From assembly GCF_018070565.1 (NCBI RefSeq), contig NZ_JAGPXL010000011.1, positions 154,645-218,644 of the forward strand: DNA of 64,000 nt, written 5' to 3'. This DNA is from Streptomyces sp. B93. GTDB taxonomy: Bacteria; Actinomycetota; Actinomycetes; Streptomycetales; Streptomycetaceae. Each line of letters opens with the position of its first letter. Within the stretch, counting starts at the first letter, position 1. Below, in pieces: positions 57,963-64,000 of the stretch. The position numbers were made by a program, and so were the translations under genes. The notes beneath the pieces are model-generated. The model made no database searches and was not told where the DNA came from. It saw only the letters and a program-made list of their open reading frames with translations.

Positions 57963-59246
57963 ATGGCCATGGACGCCATCTCCGTCATCCGCACCAAGCG
58001 GGACCGCGGCGAACTCAGCGACGAACAGATCGACTGGGTCATCGACGCGTACACCCGGGGCGAGGTCGCCGACGAGCAGATGTCGTCGCTCGCCATGGCC
58101 ATCCTCCTCAACGGCATGAACCGCCGCGAGATCGCCCGCTGGACCGCGGCGATGATCGCCTCCGGCGAGCGCATGGACTTCTCCTCCCTCTCCCGCCCCA
58201 CCGCCGACAAGCACTCGACGGGCGGCGTGGGCGACAAGATCACCCTCCCCCTGGCCCCCCTGGTGGCGGCCTGCGGCGCGGCGGTCCCGCAGCTCTCCGG
58301 CCGCGGCCTCGGCCACACGGGCGGCACCCTGGACAAGCTGGAGTCGATCCCCGGCTGGCGGGCCCTGCTGACCAACGACGAAATGCTGAACGTCCTCGAC
58401 ACCACCGGCGCGGTGATCTGCGCGGCGGGCGACGGCCTGGCCCCCGCCGACAAGAAGCTCTACGCCCTCCGCGACGTCACCGGAACCGTCGAGGCGATCC
58501 CCCTGATCGCGTCCTCGATCATGTCCAAGAAGATCGCCGAAGGCACGGGCTCCCTGGTCCTGGACGTGAAGGTGGGCACCGGCGCCTTCATGAAGACCCT
58601 CGAGGACGCCCGCGAACTGGCCGGGACGATGGTCGGCCTGGGCAAGGACCACGGCGTACGAACGGTCGCCCTCCTCACGGACATGTCCACCCCCCTCGGC
58701 CGCACGGCGGGCAACGCCCTGGAGGTCCGCGAGTCCATCGAGGTCCTCGCGGGCGGCGGCCCGGCGGACGTCGTGGAACTCACCCTCGCCCTGGCCCGCG
58801 AAATGCTGGAAGCGGCGGGCATCCACGACGCGGACCCGGCGAAGGCCCTGACCGACGGCTCGGCGATGGACGTCTGGCGCCGCATGATCCAGGCCCAGGG
58901 CGGCGACCCGGACGCCCCCCTCCCCACCTCCCGCGAACAGCACGTCGTCAAGGCCCCGTCCTCCGGCGTCCTGACCCGCCTCGACGCCTACGGCATCGGA
59001 GTGGCCGCCTGGCGCCTCGGCGCGGGCCGCGCCCGCAAGGAGGACCCGGTCCAGGCCGCCGCGGGCATCGAACTCCACGCCAAGCCCGGCGACGAGGTCA
59101 CCGAGGGCCAGCCCCTCCTCACCCTCCACACGGACACCCCCGAACGCTTCGCCTACGCCCTGGAACCCCTGACGCACGCATACGACATCGCCCCCACGGG
59201 AACCGACTTCACCGCGTCCCCGGTCGTGCTGGAACGTATCGCCTGA
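57963..59246 (+). CDS. deoA: Thymidine (pyrimidine-nucleoside) phosphorylase
   Basis: 427 residues. The family signature SGRGLGHTGGTLDKLE is intact; KHSTGGVGDK binds phosphate, and SKKIAEGTGSLVLDVKVGTGAFM contributes the pyrimidine pocket (residues about 184-206). It splits thymidine, deoxyuridine and possibly uridine to base and (deoxy)ribose-1-phosphate, the next step after cytidine deaminase. AAGGAAA precedes ATG 57963; a second ATG lies 2 codons on. Ends the nucleoside locus; a strong terminator follows. Confidence 0.95.
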   Translation: MAMDAISVIRTKRDRGELSDEQIDWVIDAYTRGEVADEQMSSLAMAILLNGMNRREIARWTAAMIASGERMDFSSLSRPTADKHSTGGVGDKITLPLAPLVAACGAAVPQLSGRGLGHTGGTLDKLESIPGWRALLTNDEMLNVLDTTGAVICAAGDGLAPADKKLYALRDVTGTVEAIPLIASSIMSKKIAEGTGSLVLDVKVGTGAFMKTLEDARELAGTMVGLGKDHGVRTVALLTDMSTPLGRTAGNALEVRESIEVLAGGGPADVVELTLALAREMLEAAGIHDADPAKALTDGSAMDVWRRMIQAQGGDPDAPLPTSREQHVVKAPSSGVLTRLDAYGIGVAAWRLGAGRARKEDPVQAAAGIELHAKPGDEVTEGQPLLTLHTDTPERFAYALEPLTHAYDIAPTGTDFTASPVVLERIA

Positions 59247-59268
59247 CCTGCGGTTTCCTCATTCGGGT

Positions 59269-59302
59269 GAACGGGATCGGTGGACCACCGCCGATCCCGT
59301 TC
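59269..59302 (+). terminator. Terminator after deoA
   Basis: GAACGGGATCGG (59269-59280) and CCGATCCCGTTC (59291-59302) form a perfect 12-bp stem with a 10-nt loop, 22 nt after the deoA stop. Confidence 0.88.
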
Positions 59303-59342
59303 GGCATGCTGGACTCGGTGACGCACCGATAAGGAGACCGCC

Positions 59343-59936
59343 ATGAGCGCACTCACCGTCGACCACTCGGCGGCCAGCGGCCACGAGTGGGACGACCTCG
59401 TCCGGGTCTGGCAGGAGACGGACGCGCCAGAGGGCTGCAAGGTGGAGATCATCGAAGGGATCGTCACCGTGGCGCCGCCGCCGTCGAACCCGCACAACGA
59501 CATCGCTGATCTAGTACAGCGCAGCCTGTACGAGGTGATCTCGAAGGAGTGGGGCGTCTACCAGACACTGGGCACGGCCATTCCCTCCAGGGACGGGCTC
59601 TACATTCCGGACATCGCTGTGGCTCCGAGGGAGGTCGTCCGCTCCCGGAAAGGCAACTACGTTCCTGCGGATGCGGCAGAACTCATCGTGGAGATCACTT
59701 CCAAGTCGAACGCGAGCCATGACCGGATCAAGAAGGCCGCAGGCTATGCGCAAGCCGGGGTGCCGCTCTATCTCCTTATCGACGGCTGGGCGCCGGGAGG
59801 GCCCACTGTCACACTGTTCGGTGAGCCGCACGGGGCGGTGTACCGCGTCCTGCACGCGAGCAAGTTCGGTGTCCCAGTCCCGCTGCCCAGCCCCTTCGAG
59901 CTGGACCTCGACACCTCGGAGTTCCTCACCGACTGA
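59343..59936 (+). CDS. Uma2-family PD-(D/E)XK nuclease-like protein
   Basis: 197 residues of the Uma2 family (DUF820), with the nuclease-core order VEIIEGIVTVAPPPS, PDIAVAP (Asp) and LIVEITSKSN (Glu-x-Thr with later Lys). No nuclease activity has a firm physiological role in this family, which is expanded in Streptomyces and cyanobacteria. The codons are a little less GC-extreme than its neighbours, for example several T- or A-ending ones around 59660-59760, hinting at transfer. AAGGAG lies 7 nt before ATG 59343. Stands alone. Confidence 0.88.
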   Translation: MSALTVDHSAASGHEWDDLVRVWQETDAPEGCKVEIIEGIVTVAPPPSNPHNDIADLVQRSLYEVISKEWGVYQTLGTAIPSRDGLYIPDIAVAPREVVRSRKGNYVPADAAELIVEITSKSNASHDRIKKAAGYAQAGVPLYLLIDGWAPGGPTVTLFGEPHGAVYRVLHASKFGVPVPLPSPFELDLDTSEFLTD

Positions 59937-59986
59937 CGGAGGCGTGCGCGCCGATTAGTTCACGGCGTTCCCCCGGTCTATCGATC

Positions 59987-60340
59987 GTGGACGCCAAGAC
60001 ACCCGCCGAACTCGTGCTCGAAGGCCCCCTCACCAGGGACGAGGTGACGGGACTGTGTGACGACGTACGGGCGCGGCTGGAGGACACCGGCGCCAGAGTC
60101 GTCGTATGCGACGTCGCCGGACTGGGCCCACCGGGCCTGACGACGGTCGACCTGCTGGCCCGCCTCCAACTGACCGCGAAACGGTCCGGCGGCCACATCC
60201 GCCTGCGCGACCCCTCCCCAGCCCTACGCGCCCTCCTCGACCTGGTCGGACTCCGCTTCGAGATGGAGGGGCAGCCCGAACAGCGGGAACCACCGTTTGG
60301 TGTCCAGGAAGCAGTGGAACCCGGTGATGCGCCCCTCTGA
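59987..60340 (+). CDS. STAS-domain protein (anti-sigma antagonist-like)
   Basis: 117 residues with a STAS fold: ELVLEGPLTRDEVTGLCDDV, VVVCDVAGLGPPGLTTVDLLARL and LRDPSPALRALLDLVGL. The usual phosphorylatable Ser or Thr position (DxS in SpoIIAA) reads around PPGLTTVD, so Thr residues are available. GTG 59987 lacks a good ribosome binding site. The last 117 nt overlap the 3' part of the convergent sigma factor gene, and the C-terminal 30 residues are therefore constrained by it and may not be functional. A partner-switching role is possible but unproved. Confidence 0.7.
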   Translation: MDAKTPAELVLEGPLTRDEVTGLCDDVRARLEDTGARVVVCDVAGLGPPGLTTVDLLARLQLTAKRSGGHIRLRDPSPALRALLDLVGLRFEMEGQPEQREPPFGVQEAVEPGDAPL

Positions 60341-61240
60341 GATCTCCAGCACCTGCACCGCCCACGGACTGAAGCCACCCGCCTCCTCGTCCGGCTTGTA
60401 GTGCGCGAACCCGGGCAGCCCGTTCACCTCCACCGGCAACAGCCGCGACCCGGCGCACGCCGCCCCCAGCGTCGTCATGAACCCGGTGATGTCCGACGGG
60501 CCGAGCAGCCACAGGTCGAACGGCGGCATCGTCATGACGGCGTCCTCGTGCAGCAGCGCGGTCAGCGCCGTCATGTCGTAGCCCTCGAACGCCGCGACAT
60601 ACCGCTCCAGCAGCTTGCGCTGCTCCTCGTCCAGCGGATCGGACACGGCCGCCTCGGCACCGCTGTCCGCCCGCTCGGCGAGCGTGGCCCGGGCCCGCTG
60701 GAGCGCGCTGTTCACCGAGGCGACCGACGTGCCGAGCAGCTCGGCGACCTCGCTCGCCTTCCAGGCCAGCACCTCCCGCAGGATCAGCACCGCCCGCTGC
60801 TTGGGCGGCAGCTGCTGCAACGCCGCCATGAAGGCCAACCGCACCGACTCCTTCGCCACGGCGGCCTCCGCCGGGTCCGTGGTGGTCGGCAGTACACGGG
60901 CGTCCGGCATGGGCTCCAGCCAGGTGTGATCAGGGCGCGGCGACAGCGCCGCCTGCGCCAGCGGGGTGGCCTCCGACAGGTCCATCGGCCGCGCCCGCTT
61001 GTTGCCCGCGGCCAGCAGGTCCAGACACACGTTCGTCGCGATCCGATAGAGCCACGACCGCAGGCTTGACCGCCCCTCGAACTTCTCGTAGCTCCGCCAG
61101 GCGCGGACCATCGTGTCCTGCACCGCGTCCTCCGCCTCGAAGGAGGAGCCGAGCATGCGGTAGCAGTAACCGGTCAGCTCGACGCGGTACTTCTCGAGCT
61201 GCTCCTCGAGCTGTGTCGTCGTCGCCGTGCCGTTGCTCAT
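60224..61240 (-). CDS. ECF sigma factor with C-terminal SnoaL-like domain (SigG/SigX5-type)
   Basis: 338 residues. Region 2: ELTGYCYRMLGSSFEAEDAV, DTMVRAWRSYEKFEGRSSL and SWLYRIATNVCLDLL. Region 4: ALQQLPPKQRAVLILREVLA and ASEVAELLGTSVASVNSALQ. Residues about 215-330 form a SnoaL/NTF2-like domain (YVAAFEGYDMTALTALLHED, FAHYKPDE, ITGFHCFLDTKRWFPLFGLP), characteristic of long ECF groups that replace a separate anti-sigma factor by a fused domain. ATG 61240 is chosen; GTG 61255 is in frame but closely follows a GGGG run. Convergent with the STAS gene, overlapping it by 117 nt. Confidence 0.9.
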   Translation of the reverse strand: MSNGTATTTQLEEQLEKYRVELTGYCYRMLGSSFEAEDAVQDTMVRAWRSYEKFEGRSSLRSWLYRIATNVCLDLLAAGNKRARPMDLSEATPLAQAALSPRPDHTWLEPMPDARVLPTTTDPAEAAVAKESVRLAFMAALQQLPPKQRAVLILREVLAWKASEVAELLGTSVASVNSALQRARATLAERADSGAEAAVSDPLDEEQRKLLERYVAAFEGYDMTALTALLHEDAVMTMPPFDLWLLGPSDITGFMTTLGAACAGSRLLPVEVNGLPGFAHYKPDEEAGGFSPWAVQVLEISEGRITGFHCFLDTKRWFPLFGLPLHLEAESDQVEEGA

Positions 61241-61388
61241 GATCCGTCCACCCACCCCTGTGGCATCCCAGTCGCGCCATCGCGCCCAGCACCTTGGAAG
61301 CTACCGCAGCCCACTGACAATGGCGCCTGGAGAGGGGAAGTCGCAGGTCAGCGGACTTCTGGCGGCGTGAGTGCGGGCCGGGGGGCGT

Positions 61389-61458
61389 TGCGCAACCCGG
61401 CGCTACGGGGGTGACGCTGCGCCCACCCGTGCCGCCCTGCGGCACGACTGCCCGCAGC
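61389..61458. repeat. Second copy of the dispersed intergenic repeat
   Basis: Starts in GTTGCGCAAC (a palindrome, 61386-61395) and continues CCGGCGCT...CGCTGCGCCCACCC, GTGCCGCC and GCGGCACGACTGCCCGCAG, matching the first unit at 7145-7216 with a few changes. It sits in the 449-bp gap between the ECF sigma and MFS genes, which contains no credible gene. Confidence 0.8.
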
Positions 61459-61522
61459 TAGGACCGCTACGGCGGCGAGCCACCGCGCGCCCGCACCCGC
61501 CGTGTCACGGAAGGGGACGTGT

Positions 61523-61613
61523 CGGGGGGTGTCCGCCCGCAGTGGTTCGCGCGGAAAGCCCCGTTGCCGTTCCAGTTGGCAGATCGCGCGGTTCCGAGGA
61601 CGGACACCCCCCG
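61523..61613. repeat. Inverted repeat enclosing a 65-bp loop
   Basis: CGGGGGGTGTCCG (61523-61535) and CGGACACCCCCCG (61601-61613) are perfect 13-bp inverted repeats around 65 bp that contain two CGCGCGG blocks. No gene is inside. It could fold as a long hairpin after the MFS gene (minus strand) or be a remnant of a small mobile element. Confidence 0.6.
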
Positions 61614-61689
61614 GCGCGGCCCCGACCCACCACCCGGCGGCCAGCGCTACGCGCGGCAGGCACCGGACGGAAACAGGCCGCCGCAGGCA

Positions 61690-62958
61690 TCACGCACGCG
61701 CGGCCGCCCGCGACCCCGCCACCGTGATGGCCACGACCCCCATCACAGCCACGAGCCCCACCGCCACCGTCCCGCCCCAGCCCCCGGCGTGGAACGCCAC
61801 CGCGCCCGCCGTGCTGCCGACGCTGGAGCCGATGTAGTAGGCGGACTGGTACAGGGCGGAGGCCTGCGCCCGCCCCCGCGTCGCCGTCTTGCTGACCGCC
61901 GACGAGGCGACCGCGTGGCCCGCGAAGAAGCCCGCCGTGATGAGGACCAGGCCCAGCAGCACCGCGCCGAGCGAGTCGGCCAGGGACAGCAGCAGGCCCG
62001 CCGCGGTCGTCCCTCCGGACAGGTACAACGCGCCCCTGCGGCCCAGCCGCCCCACCAGCCGTCCGGCCGTCGACGCCGACACCGTACCGACCAGGTAGAC
62101 GAGGAAGATCGAGCCCACCACGCCCTGCGGCAACGAGAACGGCTCCTGCGTCAGGCGGTACCCGACCACCGTGTAGATGCCGCCGAACACCGTCATGAAC
62201 AGCGCGCCGATGGCGTACAGCCGGCGCAGCAGCGGATTTCCCAGGTGCTCCCGCACCGTGCGCACCAGCACCCCCGGCCGCAGCGACCCCGCCGAGAAGT
62301 GCCGCGGCGCCGGCAGCAACACCCGGAACGCCACCGCACACACCACCGCGATCCCCCCGATCACCCCGACCGCGACCCGCCAGCCCCACTCCTGCGCGAC
62401 CCACCCGGTGATGACCCGACCACTCATCCCGCCCACACTGTTACCGGCGACGAACAGCCCGATCGCCGTCACCAGCGCCTTCGGCCGGACCTCCTCCGCC
62501 AGGTACGCCGTAGCCGACGCGGGCAGCCCCGCCAGCGCCGCCCCCTGCACCGCCCGCAACGCCACCAGCACCGGCAACGACGGAGCGAACGGCACCAGCA
62601 GCCCCACACCCACCGCCACAGCCAGCGACCCCGTCATCACCGCACGCCGCCCGAACCGCTCCGACAGCGCGCTCATCGGCAGCACGAACACCGCGAGCCC
62701 ACCCGTCGCCGCCGCCACGGTCCAGCTCGCCGCGCTCGCCGTCACCCCCAACTCGCCGGAGATCAAAGGCAGCAACGCCTGCGTCGAGTACAGCAGCGCG
62801 AACGTCGCGACCCCGGCCAGGAACAGCGCGAAGCTCATCCGCCGGTAACCGGGACCACCCGGCGCCATACGGTCATCGGAAACAGGAACGGAAGCGGAGG
62901 CAGTGGCAATGGCAGCGGCATCCACAACCGTGGACGCCCCGGTACTCGCGGGAGACAT
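61690..62958 (-). CDS. MFS transporter (YnfM-like drug exporter family)
   Basis: 422 residues, twelve helices. MFS landmarks: the loop 2-3 motif SALSERFGRRAVMTGS, the helix 4-5 region LRAVQGAALAGLPASATAYL, the central loop with APRHFSAGSLRPGVLVRT, and GRLVGRLGRRGALY in the second half. Such transporters export small drugs or metabolites. ATG 62958 lies 63 bp from the divergent LysR gene; a T-N11-A element sits in between, so the LysR product probably controls this exporter. Confidence 0.92.
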   Translation of the reverse strand: MSPASTGASTVVDAAAIATASASVPVSDDRMAPGGPGYRRMSFALFLAGVATFALLYSTQALLPLISGELGVTASAASWTVAAATGGLAVFVLPMSALSERFGRRAVMTGSLAVAVGVGLLVPFAPSLPVLVALRAVQGAALAGLPASATAYLAEEVRPKALVTAIGLFVAGNSVGGMSGRVITGWVAQEWGWRVAVGVIGGIAVVCAVAFRVLLPAPRHFSAGSLRPGVLVRTVREHLGNPLLRRLYAIGALFMTVFGGIYTVVGYRLTQEPFSLPQGVVGSIFLVYLVGTVSASTAGRLVGRLGRRGALYLSGGTTAAGLLLSLADSLGAVLLGLVLITAGFFAGHAVASSAVSKTATRGRAQASALYQSAYYIGSSVGSTAGAVAFHAGGWGGTVAVGLVAVMGVVAITVAGSRAAARA

Positions 62959-62986
62959 ACCCAGAAGTTACGTACACCCGCTTTCA

Positions 62987-62999
62987 TGCGTCCAATGCA
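62987..62999. promoter_or_regulatory. LysR-type box between divergent MFS and LysR genes
   Basis: TGCGTCCAATGCA has the T-N11-A form with TGC/GCA half-sites, centred in the 63-bp divergent spacer. TAATCG (63011-63016) a few bases on may be the -10 of the lysR transcript, ending 5 nt before its GTG, which would then be leaderless. Confidence 0.55.
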
Positions 63000-63021
63000 C
63001 AGAACCCTCATAATCGTTCCC

Positions 63022-63984
63022 GTGACGCATCAACCCAGCTCCCAGCCCCGCCTGTCACCAATCAGTGACACAGCCAGTGACGCACCAGACATCGTCACCC
63101 GCCTCGCCCCCCGCCTGGCCCACTTCGCGGGCGTGGCCCGCACCGAGCACGTCACCCGCGCCGCCCACGAGATGAACGTCCCCCAGTCGACCCTCTCCCG
63201 CGCCATGGTCCGCCTCGAACAGGACCTCGGCGTCGACCTGTTCGCCCGCCGCGGTCGCACCGTCTCCCTCACCCCGGCGGGCCGCACCTTCCTCACCCAC
63301 GTGGAACGCGCCCTCGCGGAGGTGGAACGCGCCGCGGAGGAGGTCCGCGCCGACGCCGACCCGGCCACCGGCAAGGTCGCGTTCGGCTTCCTGCACACCA
63401 TGGGCGCCGAGACCGTCCCCGGCCTGATCCACGCCTTCCGTGCCGACCACCCGAGGGTCCGCTTCAGCCTCGTCCAGAACTACGGCGAGGCCATGCTCGA
63501 ACGCCTCCGCGCCGGAGAGCTGGACCTCTGCCTGACGTCACCCGTCCCCACCGCGCCCGACCTCGTCGCCCGCCGCCTCGACGAACAGAAGCTACGCCTG
63601 GTCGTCCCGGCGGACCACCGCCTCGCGGCCCGCAGGCGCGTCCGCCTGGCGGAGGCCGCCGAGGAAGCCTTCGTCACGCTGGAACCCGGCTACGGCCTGC
63701 GCCGCATCACCGACGACCTCTGCCAGGAGGCGGGCTTCAAACCGCGCGTCGCCTTCGAGGGCGAGGAGGCGGAGACCCTCAGGGGCCTGGTCGCCGCGGG
63801 CCTCGGGGTGGCCCTGCTGCCACCCCCGGCCGTCCCCCGCCCCGGGGTCGTGGAACTCACGGTCACGGCCCCCCGCGCGGCGCGCGAGATCGGCGTCGCC
63901 TGGCTGGAGGGCCGCCCGGACACCCCACCGGTGGCGGCGTTCAAGAAGTTCCTGCTGTCAAGAAGGGGCAACCTACTGCCGTAA
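63022..63984 (+). CDS. LysR-family transcriptional regulator
   Basis: 320 residues. Winged helix at about 28-88 (LAHFAGVARTEHVTRAAHEM, NVPQSTLSRAMVRLEQDLGV, DLFARRGRTVSLTPAG) and a two-lobed effector domain (GKVAFGFLHTMGAETVPGLI, LRAGELDLCLTS, LVAAGLGVALLPPPAV). GTG 63022 has no Shine-Dalgarno sequence; ATGs at 62986 and 62995 lie upstream but overlap the operator-like box, so a leaderless GTG start is preferred. It is divergent from the MFS exporter it probably regulates. 16 bases remain after its stop before the window ends. Confidence 0.9.
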   Translation: MTHQPSSQPRLSPISDTASDAPDIVTRLAPRLAHFAGVARTEHVTRAAHEMNVPQSTLSRAMVRLEQDLGVDLFARRGRTVSLTPAGRTFLTHVERALAEVERAAEEVRADADPATGKVAFGFLHTMGAETVPGLIHAFRADHPRVRFSLVQNYGEAMLERLRAGELDLCLTSPVPTAPDLVARRLDEQKLRLVVPADHRLAARRRVRLAEAAEEAFVTLEPGYGLRRITDDLCQEAGFKPRVAFEGEEAETLRGLVAAGLGVALLPPPAVPRPGVVELTVTAPRAAREIGVAWLEGRPDTPPVAAFKKFLLSRRGNLLP

Positions 63985-64000
63985 TCCACGCACCCCCACC

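Noticed and set aside
61519..63021. A long upstream extension of the LysR frame
   Set aside because: It runs antisense through the MFS gene and is Arg/His/Pro-rich; the LysR domain begins only after GTG 63022.

Overview
The window is a stretch of high-GC actinobacterial chromosome, almost certainly from a Streptomyces. The third codon position is nearly always G or C. GTG starts and 4-nt ATGA/GTGA gene overlaps are common, and the gene set matches the Streptomyces core chromosome (sdhCDAB, paired ECF sigma factors, a BMP-type nucleoside ABC transporter with cdd and deoA). I see no tRNA, rRNA, CRISPR array, insertion sequence or prophage. No single gene names the species, so the genus call is inference.

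Layout. 1-7.1 kb: a 2'-5' RNA ligase-type 2H protein, a DprE2/DprE1-like pair, a BrkB membrane protein, a D,D-carboxypeptidase and a metallophosphoesterase. 7.1-7.55 kb: an intergenic array of short repeats, whose full unit recurs at 61.4 kb. 7.5-13 kb: a two-component system divergent from an MMPL transporter, then a TetR regulator. 13-15.7 kb: a secreted serine protease, a DCC-protein/membrane-protein pair under a double palindromic operator, and a VOC protein. 15.7-19.1 kb: succinate dehydrogenase. 19.3-23.4 kb: OHCU decarboxylase, a family 20 hexosaminidase and three unrecognised small proteins. 23.4-26.2 kb: a large secreted amidase-type protein with FG-GAP repeats. 26.5-30.9 kb: two consecutive modules, each an ECF sigma factor plus a single-pass membrane protein. 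31-34.5 kb: an L,D-transpeptidase lipoprotein, a stand-alone acyl-CoA mutase large subunit and a LysE exporter.

34.5-49.2 kb is a cell-wall glycopolymer island. It encodes a NeuB-type nonulosonic acid synthase, a CMP-nonulosonate cytidylyltransferase fused to a HAD phosphatase, a protein with sialyltransferase (GT29-like) motifs, a GT8-pyruvyltransferase fusion, polysialyltransferase-like proteins, a GT2, an acyltransferase and two methyltransferases. The simplest reading is synthesis, activation, polymerisation and decoration of a Kdn- or sialic-acid-like wall polymer (teichulosonic acid).

49.4-59.3 kb: an M20 amidohydrolase, then a nucleoside uptake and salvage locus (two BMP lipoproteins, ATPase, two permeases, cytidine deaminase, thymidine phosphorylase). 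A palindrome, CTACGCGCGTAG or a one-base variant, lies before each of its three transcription units. 59.3-64 kb: a Uma2 protein, a STAS protein, an ECF sigma factor with a SnoaL-like tail, an MFS exporter and a divergent LysR regulator.

Most worth a second look: the paired ECF/membrane modules, whose membrane proteins share a small extracytoplasmic Cys-pair domain; the glycopolymer island with its sialyltransferase-like enzyme and SAF-less NeuB; the three-site operator; and the transporter ATPase, which has no ATG/GTG/TTG start and appears to begin at ATC.
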